Shown: piece by piece, positions 17,106 to 50,525 of the stretch
Position numbering within the stretch: position 1 is the stretch's first letter
How the letters are laid out: the number at the start of each line of letters is the position of its first letter
Translations under genes and position numbers: made by a program
Notes under the pieces: model-generated
Told to the model about the DNA's origin: nothing
Databases searched by the model: none
Seen by the model: the letters and a program-made list of their open reading frames with translations, nothing else
Origin: Amorphochlora amoebiformis
Lineage: Eukaryota; Cercozoa; Chlorarachniophyceae
NCBI GenBank assembly: GCA_054601695.1
Contig: BAAHQB010000102.1
Span: 310,001 to 374,000, forward strand
Reading direction: 5' to 3'
Length of the DNA stretch: 64,000 nucleotides

Positions 17106-18896
17106 TACACAGTTGGAAGGGACGAGATAAGGCGTCGAAAACATCGAAAACTAGGGAAAGGGTTAGAAGAGCAAAATCGGCTCGGAGATAAGGGGGGGGG
17201 GGGGGCTTGCTTAGTCAGCCCAAGTTCGAAGTTGAAGCGAGGACTCAGTATTGGCATTAATATCACCGGCAATGCAATTAATCATATTGATAATCATCAT
17301 TAATGTTGGCGATCAACTTGTACAGAAGTATCATGGTTCGATCCCTCGACTCTAAAGCTTGTCCACTGTGACACTGTCACATTGTCACTGTCTAATGAGT
17401 ACCTAGAGTGTTGTTACATATATACTGTTTTTACAATAATATAGAATAAATTGCCTAGCCGAACACTACTAGCACTAGAGAAACAGTTCGGGTACTCTCT
17501 GGACTCTCTAGACTCTAGCTAGCTCTAGTAGCTAGGCTTCGGCTAGTTACTAGAGTTAGGTACTACTAGACTACTCACTACTAGACCGTAGAGTCTAGAC
17601 CTAGTAGACTCTATCTAGTCTATATACTAGTATATACTAGATATATAGACTCTCGTCTCCTCTCCCTCCCTACCTCCGTCCCCTTCCCCTCCCTATCCAC
17701 CCTCTCCCTCCCTTCCCCTCTCGCAGATAGAGGCTATCTAGCTAGACTAGTGATGAATAATTGACTAGATTGATCTTGATCAATGATTGGCTAGATTCTA
17801 GAGATTCTAGAGATTATCTCTAGTTACTGAGTGAGCCCTAGTAGACCTGTTGTCTACGTTGTGTCATCCTCAGTCTAGTCAGTAGGTCATCACCACTAGA
17901 TCTGGTGGTTCTAGTACAACATGTAGATCTGAGAAGTAATAACTAGAATAACTTGCTAGCCCTTACATATACAGCTACACGTTGGGCGCCGGAATCCTGC
18001 TGGGGAGCCCTGCCGGGTGCCCAGATGTAGTACTGACGAGCCTTGTTGTGTACTGCAGCTGTACCCAAGTATATCTAGTATATCTACTCCCAGCAAGTAA
18101 TATGCACTGATATTCTGGTCTGATATCCACAGATTGAGTAGGTTTATCGTGTAGATCCTAGTTATTGACTTATTGTGAATCCCCAACACTCCCACCAAAG
18201 TACTCGCTCCGGGAAAGGCATGAAACATAGTAAGTAGAAACCTAGTACTAGGTGTAAAATGCGAAATTAGTATCAGTATGTCAGTAGGTACGTACGTATG
18301 GTATTAGGTAAGCATGGTGTCAGGTTGATGCGTATGTTATTACTAGTATTAAGTTTGATACGTATATAAGTAAATATGTATAAGTAAATGTGTGGTACGT
18401 ATGTGCGCATGTTGATGCGTACGTAGGTAAAATACGCATGTAGATACGCATTAGACGTATAATGATACGCATCAGTGTGGTAAACTTCGCACGGGTTAAG
18501 CGGACTTTAGTATTGTCTCATTATTGTTGTTCGTGTTCGGAAGTTTTAGGTAAGTACGTACTCTAGGTACTAGACGTAGTACCCTGAGTACCACTAGTAA
18601 TAGTAGTAATACCAGCTAGACCAGGCCCAATATTATCTAGATTATCTAGATTATGTCCATATTCTAGATATTCTAGATATTACGTATGATAAGCCTATAT
18701 CTAGTATATACTAAGCTATCGAAAATAAGTTTAATTTAAGCTAGCAAATACATATGCTTTCGAGTAAATAAAATTAAACACACAACGGCCCGCAAGGTCT
18801 CGAAGGTATGGTCCGTATGTACCTGGAACACCACGCAGATGAACAAGATAGATCTAGTAGATGCAGGCCGCTGGCTGTTAACTTCTCTCTCATTTG
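17106..18896. other. convergent intergenic region, CTAG-rich
   Basis: 1.8 kb between the CDC25 and RPB7 stops without TA microsatellite. 17450-17960 and 18540-18730 are dense in CTAG and TACTAGTA; 18270-18490 is dense in TACGTA and ATGCGTA. A 14-G run lies near 17190 and AATAAA at 17446 could serve CDC25 polyadenylation. No convincing gene found. Confidence 0.6.
17985..18210 (-). mobile_element. possible LTR-like remnant
   Basis: Read on -, about 200 bp begins TGTTGGGGATTCACAATAAG and leads to GGCGCCCAACGTG, reminiscent of an LTR start followed by a tRNA-primer binding site. There is no second LTR, polyprotein or target duplication, so this is only a suggestion. Confidence 0.2.
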
Positions 18897-25418
<6,522 letters not shown>

Positions 25419-25445
<27 letters not shown>

Positions 25446-26095
25446 AGTTGCGGGTCCCAGCTAAAAAGCTGTGGGGCGCCGCAGCTCGAGACTCTAGGAG
25501 TGTAAGAGATGCTGAGAGAACTTTCATGCGGGGATTTAGCGGGAACTTAGGATTCATCCGGATTTTGCCAGTTTTTCCCGGTCGACATTCTCGGATAGTC
25601 TCTACAGAGTCTCCAAGTACGCCCGCGACGGCATGGGGCTTACTGACGTGTTTCCCCCCGGTGATGTGGAAAAGGGAAAGGCAATGGTCGAGAGGCTCGA
25701 GCAGAGAATGATAGACTCAGCCTTACAGAATCAATTGAAGCGGGTTGATTGGAGGAAGAGGAAGCCATGCGACAATCGCCAGAGGTAAGTCTCCACCCTC
25801 CCTTTCACTTCGGCTAGATTTTCGAAGATTCTGGTCGATACAACATATTTCTTTGGTTTGGATTTTTGGGGAATCTTCGTGGGGTTGAATGAATATTTTC
25901 TGACCTCTTGAGGCTCGGGGGAATGCAAGACTGGAATTTTACCTTGTTTGTCTGATTTAGCGAAAAGCTGAAAAGCGTCAAGCTATGGAAGCAGCGGACG
26001 GTGCTGAGAACTCTACACAAAATCCTCAAGGCTCGCAATGGGTACTTAATTTTTTCTCTTGTGTACTGAAATCCCTGACTAGAACGCAATATTAG
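25419..26095 (+). CDS. MRPS21: mitochondrial small ribosomal subunit protein bS21m
   Basis: Four exons: 25419-25501, 25572-25784, 25961-26041 and 26083-26095 (TAG), in consistent phase, about 129 aa. The match is in exons 2-3: GDVEKGKAMVERLEQRM, then RKRKPCDNRQRSE, then a basic helix ending KILKARNG. Mitochondrial S21 has the same order, with a K-P-C-x-x-R-Q-R-E core and a basic tail. The protein sits in the small subunit of the mitoribosome. The N-terminal region is longer than in animals and may include a targeting peptide. The start is the weakest part: the only in-frame ATG of exon 1 lies inside the antisense of the RPB7 first exon, so the two genes would overlap by 27 bp at their 5' ends, or a further 5' exon exists. 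Confidence 0.83.
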
Positions 26096-26320
26096 GAAAT
26101 TACGATGATGTTTGCGAGAGATCGTCTTAGCCGAGAATAAGGGCGCATTTACACCTGAGTGTGAAAATTCGAGTGATTACCATTGTCGTGAACTAATACA
26201 TTGTAATTGATAGATAATCGAATAAACCTTTATGTACGTATGGATAGTTATGCATGTACAATTGAAAACATGTACATTAAGCTGTACCGTGATGTAATAT
26301 CATAGCATATAAATATATAA

Positions 26321-26367
<47 letters not shown>

Positions 26368-26379
26368 TATATACAATAT

Positions 26380-26430
<51 letters not shown>

Positions 26431-26439
26431 AAATATATA

Positions 26440-26522
<83 letters not shown>

Positions 26523-26593
26523 ATATTATGAATGTATACTAGAAAATAAAAAAAAAATAAAAAAATTGTGTTAAAATACATAATATATATCTA

Positions 26594-26631
<38 letters not shown>

Positions 26632-26779
26632 GTATATGTATATATATATATATGTATATATAATATTATATATATATATATATCATATATGTGTAAATAT
26701 ATGTATGTGCATGTATCTATAATATTAGATATGTGTGTAAACTTGTTATGTTGAAACCACATGTTGTACGTGATATGTA

Positions 26780-26850
<71 letters not shown>

Positions 26851-26899
26851 GTAATATTATGGATTTCAGTACCGAATTTATATATGAATTCCGCACTGC

Positions 26900-26966
<67 letters not shown>

Positions 26967-26975
26967 ACACACATA

Positions 26976-27028
<53 letters not shown>

Positions 27029-27345
27029 TGTGTGTTCTCCGTATTTGATGATTCTTTTTTCCTATCTTAAAGCCCCAAAATACGATAAACGATTACCATT
27101 GGCAATACGTCTCACGTAAGATCTGCTTATTACCGATCACACCCGAGTTCATCCACCTAAATGAAGAATGTTTGGCCAAGGGCCCAAGGCCATCAAAATT
27201 GTCTCAGAGATGTCTCGGGGATGTCTGTCAGAGTTGTTGTCCCAGGAATGTCCAAATGTTCGTTTTCTTTGGAGTTTTCGCCTGAACTGCGCCACTTCGA
27301 CTTGACAAATTCCAATCGCCTTCAGCGTTCCGTGCAGCTTCAGCG
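26096..27345. other. intergenic or 5' region with (TA)n blocks
   Basis: 26096-26310 is single-copy without a gene; 26320-26520, 26590-26700, 26780-26850 and 26905-27010 are (TA)n. One isolated exon-like piece on + lies at 27073-27115 ([13 protein letters not shown], strong GTAAGA donor) and could not be joined to a neighbour. 27116-27345 is single-copy and open on both strands, with no family recognised. Confidence 0.5.
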
Positions 27346-27766
27346 ATGTCGAAGGCGGACGCGAAGATATCAATGTGTGCTTTTGCGCAAGCTTCTCATG
27401 CGTGGTATGTATGTGCATTAATATGTGTACGTTGGATTTATGGGCAAGTCAGTTGGGTGTCTCTCATGGCTAATCAGCGTGATTCTTTTCTATGTCCTTC
27501 ACATTTGAATGCATGTAGACATGCGTGCACACAGTCTAGTCGCCTTCTAGCTGATCCAGATCGATTTCTCTTTATTAGCCGTGTGTCTCTTTTGTGGTAT
27601 GTACCGTGACATCAGAGGAATTCGCCATATTTTCGCTTTCATGCACTCGCTCTTGCTCAATCATTCTTTCTTTGTGTTTATGCACTCGCTCTTGCTCAAT
27701 CATTCTTTCTTTGTGTTTACACGTATATTGTATGTTTATAACATATATGTATGTAATATATACATA

Positions 27767-27800
<34 letters not shown>

Positions 27801-27809
27801 TATATATAT

Positions 27810-27845
<36 letters not shown>

Positions 27846-27884
27846 TATGTATAAATACGTACACAGAATATTATATACACATAT

Positions 27885-27927
<43 letters not shown>

Positions 27928-27975
27928 GTATACATACGCACACACAATATTAAATATTATATATATATATATATA

Positions 27976-28017
<42 letters not shown>

Positions 28018-28125
28018 TATATATATACATATATGTGATATATATATATATATATATATTTATATGTGTATATGTTTATATGTGTACACACATATACAAA
28101 AAAATGTATTATATTTATGTATGTA

Positions 28126-28178
<53 letters not shown>

Positions 28179-28316
28179 CATATACATGTATGTTATATAT
28201 ACACACATACATACATACATATATATATATATATGTGTGTGTATGTGTTGTGTGCGTGAGTGTACATAAAGTGTGTATTGCATAAGTTTATATGGTATAT
28301 ATATGTTCATAAATAT

Positions 28317-28388
<72 letters not shown>

Positions 28389-28527
28389 AATATATATATG
28401 TATATAACAGCAAATCATATTACTTGCATTTAGAAGTAATGTACAACATATTCATGTATATATATATATATATATAAAACATCATATACATATATATTTA
28501 AATATATGTACATATATATAATATATG

Positions 28528-28559
<32 letters not shown>

Positions 28560-28570
28560 AAACATATGTA

Positions 28571-28601
<31 letters not shown>

Positions 28602-28602
28602 C

Positions 28603-28680
<78 letters not shown>

Positions 28681-28765
28681 ATTTTAGTCCCGGTGGTAAT
28701 GTAAACGGTGTGTTAATAGAGGCGATCAAAACCCTTAAGGTACCCAAACTCTCATATATAATAAT

Positions 28766-28830
<65 letters not shown>

Positions 28831-28876
28831 GTACATTTAATCCAATTACTGCTTCATCTTTATATATATGTGTGTT

Positions 28877-28925
<49 letters not shown>

Positions 28926-29652
28926 ATGTATGTATAAATATATTATAATATATATTTATATAAATATATTATAATATATATTTAGGCCAGTGTAGAAAGC
29001 AACAAGCGCGATACCTGTGATTCGCTCGCTAACCTTAATACAGAGGTAGAATATACATGTGTATATATGTGTATGTATGTATATGTATATATTTGTATAC
29101 ATGTATATACTATATGTATGTGTGTATATGTAAAATTACACTCTTCCCACAACCATTATTAACACACTCCAAAAACTCTCGCCCCTATAAAAGGGAAAAA
29201 TACAATCCCGAAAAAAAAAAAAAAAAGTAGAATAAAAAAAGAAACTGAAAAACGCTGATCCAGATGAGAAAGATTCACACGCTACTGAGCTCCCTATACG
29301 TCCTGGCCAGCAAATATGTCAACCAAAATCCCGGGATTCCCGTCGATACCAAATCGGGTTCCAGAATTCGAAAATATCTCATATATGTCCCAAACCTTTC
29401 TATCTCTCCCTTCTCTCTCCTCTCTCCCGACCTCTCTCCGCCTCCTCCTAATTACCTCCTCTCTCTCTCTTCTCGTTAATTCTATCCCCTCCCCTCCCCC
29501 CATATTTTTGTCTTTCTTCCTCACCCCGCCTAGGGCTCTCTCTCTCTCTTTCTCTTGCTTCGGTGATTTGAAAAATCGACACAAATCAGGGGGTGGGGCG
29601 TTTCACGGAGAAAATAAGCGAAGGGAGACGGATCAAAAGGCTCACGGTGTAA
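27346..29652 (+). CDS. small helical protein, function unknown
   Basis: Five exons: 27346-27404 ([22 protein letters not shown]), 28688-28739 ([17 protein letters not shown]), 28986-29045 ([20 protein letters not shown]), 29264-29386 ([20 protein letters not shown]...) and 29590-29652 ([20 protein letters not shown], stop TAA). All phases close and the total is 357 nt, 118 aa. The middle is predicted mainly helical with heptad-like leucines, the end strongly basic; this suggests a small coiled-coil subunit of a complex, but I do not recognise the family. The 29386 donor (GTCCCA) is not ideal. The join from exon 1 to exon 2 skips 1.3 kb that contains a 39-bp tandem duplication open on both strands. 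An ATG lies 2 bp after the stop. Confidence 0.6.
27640..27722. repeat. 39-bp tandem duplication
   Basis: Two adjacent copies of a unit containing ATGCACTCGCTCTTGCTCAA and TTCTTTCTTTGTG. The antisense gives a charged peptide repeated twice ([13 protein letters not shown]). It lies in an intron of the small helical protein gene on my model. Confidence 0.85.
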
Positions 29653-42829
<13,177 letters not shown>

Positions 42830-43315
42830 CGTCAAACAAGAGCGTGAGTTAAATTAACAGAAAAACTGGATAGCTTAGTGACTATTTTTTCAGCAAGACT
42901 GCCGAGATTCTAAATATTTATTAACCGGATTTGATCATTAATCATTGGTGGTGTATAGAAACACCGTGTACTAGATGTAGTTTGGTATCATTCTTAATCT
43001 ATTCAGTACGTATGACTTGAGTCAGCCTACCCTCTAGAATGTCATACGGATATTTTACACTGATATATAGTCTTTATAGTACCACTAGTACCAATTTAGA
43101 ATATACTTTAAGATATAGCAAGTTAGTAGTAATGCACTTAACGTTCACAATATCACACTTTACAACTCTGAGCATGTGCTACGTAGCTTATTCAACTAAG
43201 GATTTAATCTCCCGTGGAGAGTTTTGAACGTGACCAAGGCGGACACTTACTTCTCCACCCGTTTTGCTTTGCAAAACCGTAGTATTATAACTGCCTTGTA
43301 TAGCTTGGTAAGAGA
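42830..43315. other. convergent intergenic region
   Basis: 486 bp between the stops of the SAM gene and the left palindrome gene. Single-copy, no (TA)n, no recognisable element. Confidence 0.7.
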
Positions 43316-43728
43316 TCAAATGCAGTAATCTTTCACACTAATTCCCGCGAGAGCTGCCGCCATTACAAAACCTAATGATATATATATATATATATTATAT
43401 GATTATATCTATTAACTTCATATATGTTGTAACATATGTATTTACATAAGACATGCGCGTTTACACACTCGTCGTCAAATAGTGTTTACATGGGTTCACT
43501 ATATTTATTATATTATATTATAATATATATATATATATATACATATATAATTATATTCATACATAGTATATATATTCTTATAATATACATATACATCATA
43601 TATGTAAATAATATATATATATATGTATATGTACATATTTATATAATATTTATCATATATATATATATATATATAATATATATGTATGTATATGTACATA
43701 TATATATATATAAATATAACTATGTGTT

Positions 43729-43761
<33 letters not shown>

Positions 43762-44043
43762 ATACCTCTATATAAATATTTGTTACATCTATATGTATAG
43801 ATATATATATATATATAAATATCATATATGTATATCTCCATATGATATATATATATATATATATAATATATAATATATATATATATATATATATAAATAT
43901 GTATATATATATATACATATATATATATAGAATAAATATATACCATGGCCAAATGGTTGCGTAGGGTCATTTATCCTCCTCCTAAGCATTTCTAAGCTTA
44001 CGACCTCCTAATATATATATTATACATGTATTATATACATATA

Positions 44044-44083
<40 letters not shown>

Positions 44084-44929
44084 TGATACATACGCATATC
44101 TCACATAACATTTATATAACCACCTACACATAAATAAATATATAAAATTTACATATTCTTTTTATACATGCATACCCCTTCCGGCATGTCTTTCGGCCCA
44201 TCGAGATCGAGAATCATGAAATTGTCTCCGTTTTCGAGCCGTTTCTTCAGTGCATGAAACGCAGGCTTGGGCGTGATTAGCTTTGTGTACTCTGGACAGT
44301 AAACTTCCTTACGAGACTTTATGTATCCCATGTTCTGTTGTTATGTATATATATATATATATAGATAATATATATATATATATATATATATCAATCCCAA
44401 CTCTTAACGCTAACCCTAACCCTAACCCTAACACTAACCCTAATCTAAAACCAAAACATAATGGTAGTCTACCAATTCGATACCCTCCTACCCCTAACTC
44501 TGACCTAACCCTAACCTCAACCCTAACCCTAGCTTCAACCCTAACCTTAACCTCAACCCTAACCCTAACCTCAACCCTATCCCTAACCCTAACATCAACC
44601 CTAACCCGAACTCCAAGCCCAACATTAACACTATTCATAACCCTAACTCTGACCCTAATAGAATCTGAATCTAACTCTACCTAACCCTAAACCTAACACC
44701 TAACCGATAAACACGCTATCCTACCCTTAACCCTTACCCTAACCCTAACCCTAGCCCTAGCAGCCCTAACTCTACCCCTAACCCTAACCTTATCCCTAAC
44801 CCTAACTCTTAACTCTAACTCTAACTATAACCCTAACCCTAACCCTAAACCTAACCTAACCGGGAGATAGGGAGGTAGTCGGAGACGAGGGAGAGAGAGA
44901 GAGAGAGAGGGAGAGAGAGAGAGTAGAGA

Positions 44930-44964
<35 letters not shown>

Positions 44965-45123
44965 AAAAAAGAGAGAGAAAGAGGAAAGAAAGAGAGAGAG
45001 AGAGAGAGGAAAGAAAGAGAGAGAAAAGAGAGAGAGAGAGGAAGGAGAGAGTGAGGAAAGAGAGAGAGAGAAAGCGAGAAAGGAAAGAGAGAGAGAGAAA
45101 GCGAGAGAGGAAAGAGAGACAGG

Positions 45124-45162
<39 letters not shown>

Positions 45163-45223
45163 GAGAGGAAAGAGAGAGAAAGAGAGAGAGAAAGGGAGAG
45201 AAAGAGAGAGAGAGAGAGAAAGG

Positions 45224-45262
<39 letters not shown>

Positions 45263-45846
45263 TAACCCTAACCCTAACCCTAACCTTACCCCTAAACAAA
45301 ACCCTAACCATAACCTCAACCCCACCCTAACCCTAATCCTAACCCCTATAACCCTATAACTATAACCCTAATCACACCCTAACCCTAACCCCAGCCCTAA
45401 CCATAACCCTAACTCCACCCCTAACCCTAACCCTAGCCCTAACACTCTAACCCTAACAACTCTAACAAACCCTAACCATAACCCTAACCCTAACCTTAAC
45501 CCTAACCCTATCCCGAGCTAGCAGCCCTAACCCTAGACCTACCCTAACCCTAACCCGAACCCTAACCCTAACCCTAACCCTAACCCTAACCCTAACCCTA
45601 ACCCTAACCCTAACCCTAACCCTAACCCTAACCCTAACCCTAATGCGATTAGCTAAGTGAAGATAGATACCTTGCCAAAGTAATGGCCAAATTTTGGGAT
45701 AAGATACTTGTATCGTCGCCTACCCTCTCGTTCAGATAGGACTATATTCTGAAATACAATGTATGTAAATGCTAAGTATATTAATATGCATATATTACTC
45801 TATATATATATATATATGTATGTTCATATACATAATAGATTGGAAT

Positions 45847-45880
<34 letters not shown>

Positions 45881-45982
45881 CGTTCAAAAAGGGCTACATT
45901 CTGAAATAGTATGTAGGTAAATGGTATGTTAGGATTGATATTAATGTTTTAATGTGATATATATATATATATATATGTATGT

Positions 45983-46024
<42 letters not shown>

Positions 46025-46187
46025 CACGTTTACATATGAATGGTTACCATGCAAATATATCTACATATGTATATGCACATATATACATATACACATATAT
46101 ATACATATATATATATATAACACATACATACACATATATATTATAGATAATTATATATGTATGTGTATATATATGCAATATATATGT

Positions 46188-46246
<59 letters not shown>

Positions 46247-46403
46247 CACACATAACTGCAATTATTTTATATGCATAAGTACATCCATAATACATATGCA
46301 CACATATATAATATATATATATATATTTATACTTGCAGTATTACATACTGTTTTTGCCTCGGGAGGTCGACGCTTACCCTTCTCGCGATCATATCCCTAA
46401 AAT

Positions 46404-46442
<39 letters not shown>

Positions 46443-46500
46443 TGTGATATACATGCATATTCAAAACATATTTTTCGCTCTCGCTTCCTCTCTTTCCCTC

Positions 46501-46550
<50 letters not shown>

Positions 46551-46608
46551 TGTGATATACATGCCTATTCAAAACATATTTTTCGCTCTCGCTTCCTCTC
46601 TTTCCCTC

Positions 46609-46656
<48 letters not shown>

Positions 46657-46723
46657 TTATATTGTGATATACATGCCTATTCAAAACATATTTTTCGCTC
46701 TCGCTTCCTCTCTTTCCCTCATA

Positions 46724-46754
<31 letters not shown>

Positions 46755-46813
46755 TGTGATATACATGCCTATTCAACACATATTTTTTCGCTCTCGCTTG
46801 CTCTCTTTCCCTC

Positions 46814-46853
<40 letters not shown>

Positions 46854-47850
46854 TTATATTGTGATATACATGCATATTCAAAACATATTTTTCGCTCTCG
46901 CTTCCTCTCTTTCCCTCATAATATATATATATATATATATATACATATATTATATTGTGATATACATGCCTATTCAACACATATTTTTTCGCTCTCGCTT
47001 GCTCTCTTTCCCTATCCTCCTCCCCCTCCCTCTCTCTATCTCTCTCTTCTCCCTCTCTCTTACACCTTCCGACGGAACTCGATAAATTTGCGGGTAACAG
47101 TACTGCTGGCAACAGAGCCATCTCCCTTCAGATGACCAAGCTCTTTGAACACCTGTATGGGTCCCATACAGTCCTTTTGGGTGTATCAGTACAATATTGT
47201 CTAAATCTTAACTCTAACTCAAATGCTGACGCTAATCCTAAGCCTCATTCGCACAAATTAAACAACCCCAACCCTAACTCTAACCCTAACCCCAACCCTA
47301 ACTCTAACCCTAACCCCAACCCTAACACTAACCCTAAATTTAACCCTGATTCTTAGGAAAACAAAGATGTGAAAACCTTCCCGAATTGCCAGAAATTCTC
47401 GAAGATTTTCGCGCTCGGTGGTCCTGCGACGGGTCCCAGGTACATAGGAGAAAAACTTCCTATATATACCGTATTGTATGTATATATGCACTAGTATATA
47501 TTTATATATATACATATATATATATATATATACATATAATATATATATATATATAATATATATATAATAATAAATATATATGTATGTATAAATGTATACA
47601 TGTATCAATTTACATAATATATATACATATGTATAATGATAACATATATATATATAATTATATTATGTACATATATATATATATATATAATATATATATA
47701 TATGTGTGTGTGTATATAAATATATGCGCATGTATAATGATAATACAAATGAAAAACAGTTTATTGGTATATTGAGTTATTCAAACTTGCAGCATCCCTT
47801 CCTTGGAGGATTTTATTCATAGATCCAGACGTCACGTCGATCTGTAGTGC

Positions 47851-47906
<56 letters not shown>

Positions 47907-48484
47907 TATATATATAATATATAATATATAATATATATATATATATATATGTGTGTATATAATATAATATATATATATATGATCTGTAATAAATAGTATA
48001 TACATGTATAAATTGTATTTTATATAAAATCTACGTATGATATATGAATGTTCTCGACCCTCACAAACCCCTTCCGCTCCGGATAACTCCCCTTCGACCC
48101 CCTTCCTGGCTTCGTAGCGACCATCACCACGCCCCTTTTCTTCGCTTTCTTCGCCGCTTTTTTCCCAGATTTCTTCGCCGCTTTTTTCCTAGATATCTTC
48201 TTATTTTTCGCGCCATATTCTTCCGAAATCTTCTCGTTCTTCCGGATGCGTGGAGTGAGAGAGACACATGATGATTTGATCTTCTTGCAGGCCGGGGAGG
48301 CGAGCGCATCATCCAGCTTTGATGGCGTCATCGAAGCCACCCTTCTCTTTTCTTCTCCAGATTTCGAGTTTTCTTCGTTTCCACTTTCTCCCATGTCCCT
48401 CCTCCTCTTCCAAGAGAGAGTTAGAGAGGACGGAAAGGGGTTTTGGATCTCGCGTGAGCCGGGGGAGGAGGCAGCGGAGAACAT
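43316..48484 (-). CDS. uncharacterised palindrome gene, left copy
   Basis: Nine exons on -: 48484-48065, 47841-47787, 47459-47377, 47173-47066, 46396-46349, 45748-45671, 44334-44176, 44007-43944 and 43371-43316 (TGA). Phases close; 1071 nt, 356 aa. The N-terminal 140 residues are Lys/Ser-rich and look like a disordered nuclear or basic tail ([19 protein letters not shown]). The folded part has [67 protein letters not shown] and [10 protein letters not shown], then [18 protein letters not shown] recall similar LGPV / ENxWQ / ARK-xxY-PxY / D-DGP orders in uncharacterised algal and giant-virus proteins, but cannot confirm it or give a function. ATG at 48484 is the start shared with the right copy; in-frame ATGs at 48508, 48550 and 48553 exist only here. 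All exons are intact. Confidence 0.85.
44398..44862. repeat. CCCTAA array, left palindrome arm, part 1
   Basis: Degenerate CCCTAA units inside the intron between exons 6 and 7 of the left gene; the sense strand of the gene reads TTAGGG. Mirrored at 51080-51950. Confidence 0.92.
44880..45260. repeat. polypurine GA tract
   Basis: About 380 bp of G/A only (GAGAGA with AAAG and GGAAAG), splitting the CCCTAA array. The right arm lacks it, so it arose after the palindrome formed. Such tracts can adopt triplex DNA. Confidence 0.93.
45261..45650. repeat. CCCTAA array, left palindrome arm, part 2
   Basis: Degenerate, then for the last ~100 bp nearly perfect CCCTAA units, ending about 20 bp from the donor of exon 45748-45671. 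Confidence 0.93.
46435..47020 (-). repeat. six-fold amplified intron segment, left arm only
   Basis: Six copies of a ~65-bp segment (TTGTGATATACATGC, ATTCAAAACATATTTTT, CGCTCTCGCTTCCTCTCTTT) with (TA)n between, just downstream in the sense direction of the donor at 47066. The right arm has one copy at about 50015-50078. Confidence 0.93.
47262..47355. repeat. CCCTAA-type tract, left arm
   Basis: About 14 units of CCCTAA/CCCCAA in the intron between exons 3 and 4; mirrored at 49676-49770. Confidence 0.9.
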
Positions 48485-48690
48485 GTTCGGAGCTCGGCGA
48501 GATGACATCTGAGAATCCGGGGGGGAGAAGGGGCGGGTGGTCAAATCCATCATTCAAAAGAGCCGAATATTTATTAATTTATTTAAAGCTATTTTCATGA
48601 TTTCATGAAATATGCTTCAACTCCTAACATTTGATTGCTTTGACTACTTTTAAACAGACTACCCCTGCCGCCAAAAAAAAAAATCCTTAC
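48485..48690. promoter_or_regulatory. palindrome spacer and shared promoter region (inferred)
   Basis: 206 bp between the two divergent ATG codons. It is not itself symmetric: an AT-rich middle (48560-48620) flanked by unequal sequences. It must hold the start regions of both copies, though no core element could be assigned. Confidence 0.45.
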
Positions 48691-50117
48691 ATGTTCTCCT
48701 CTGCCTCCTCCCCCGGCTCACGCGAGATCCAAAACCCCTCTCCGCCCTCTCTAACTCTCTCTTGGAAGAGGAGGAGGGACATGGGAGAAATTGGAACCGA
48801 AGAAATCTCGAAATCTGGAGAAAAAAAGAGAAGGTCGGCGGCTTCGATGATGCCATCAAAGGTGAATAATACGCTCGCCTTTACCCTTCCCCCGGCCTAC
48901 AAGAAGATCGAATCATCATATGTCTCTCTCGCTCCACCTATCCGGAAGAAGGAGAAGAATTCGGGAGAGTATGGCTCGAAAAATAAGAAGATATCTGGGA
49001 AAAAAGAGGCGAAGAAATCTGTGAAAAAAGCGGGGGAGAAAGCGAAGAAAAGGGGCGTTGTGATGGTCGCTACGAAGCCAGGAATAGGGATGAAAGGGAG
49101 TTTTCCGGAGCGGAAGGGGTTTGTGAGGGTCGAGAACATTTCATATATCATATGTAGATTTATATCATATCATTTAAATATTTGTATTCATGTATATACA
49201 TATTATATATGTGTGTAATATACATATATATTTATATATTTATTACAGATCTTATATATATATATATATATAATATTTGTATGCATTACAGATCGACGTG
49301 ACGTCTGGATCCATGAATAAAATCCTCCAAGGAAGGGATGCTGCAAGTTTGAAAAACTCAATATACCAATAAACTGTTTATTATCAATATACATACGTAT
49401 TTATTTATTAATATGTATATATATATATATATATGATTGTATATATATTATAATTATATATATCTGTATATGTCATGTATACATTTATACATATATACAT
49501 ATACACGTATATATATATATATATATACATACATACATACATATGTACATATAATACGGTATACATAGGGAGCTTTTCTCCTATGTACCTGGGACCCGTC
49601 GAAGGACCACCGAGCGCGAAAATCTTCGAGAATTTCTGGCAATTCGGGAAGGTTTTCACATCTTTGCATTCCTAAGAGTTAGGGTTAAATTTAGGGTTAA
49701 TGTTAGGGTTGGGGTTAGGGTTAGAGTTAGGGTTGGGGTTAGGGTTAGAGTTAGGGTTGGGGTTGTTTAATTTGTGCGAATGAGGCTTAGGATTAGGGTC
49801 AGCGTTTGAGTTCGAGTTAAGATTTAGAAAAAATTGTACTGATACACCAAAAAGGACTGTATGGGACCCATACAGGTGTTCAAAGAGCTTGGTCATCTGA
49901 AGGGAGATGGCTCTGTTGCCAGCAGTACTGTTACCCGCAAATTTATCGAGTTCCGTCGGAAGGTGTAAGAGAGAGGGAGAAGAGAGAGATAGAGAGAGGG
50001 AGGGGGAGGAAGAGAGGGAAAGAGAGGAAGAGAGAGAAAAAGATGTGTTGAATAGGCATGTGAATCACGAATATATAGATGTAGTTATATATATATATAT
50101 ATATAATATATATATAT

Positions 50118-50148
<31 letters not shown>

Positions 50149-50375
50149 CGTTTTTACACACAATATATATATATATATGTATCCGTGTGTATATGTATAT
50201 TTGTACATATAGTATATGTTGGTTTTAGGGATATGATCGCGAGAAAGGTATTCGTCGACCTCCCGAGGCAAAAACGGTATGAAATAAGGTGAATGTATAC
50301 ATATGTACCTATATGTGTATATATATACATAATATATATGTATGTATACATATATAAAAAAATATGTATTTATAT

Positions 50376-50421
<46 letters not shown>

Positions 50422-50484
50422 GTATCTATATATGTATATATCTACGTATATTTCTTTATACATGTGCAACATACATATGTAAAC

Positions 50485-50525
<41 letters not shown>

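Noticed and set aside
17325-17355. GGTTCGATCC resembles a tRNA T-loop
   Set aside because: No acceptor, D or anticodon arm can be built around it.
18736-18896. Open frame on - beyond the RPB7 stop
   Set aside because: The RPB7 frame ends at 18897 at the family's normal C-terminus; the continuation is in another frame and not recognised.
49347-49374. In-frame stop TAA after ...NSIYQ, suggesting a two-exon gene ending here
   Set aside because: A donor 25 bases earlier gives the right phase for the next exon, and both palindrome arms keep it.
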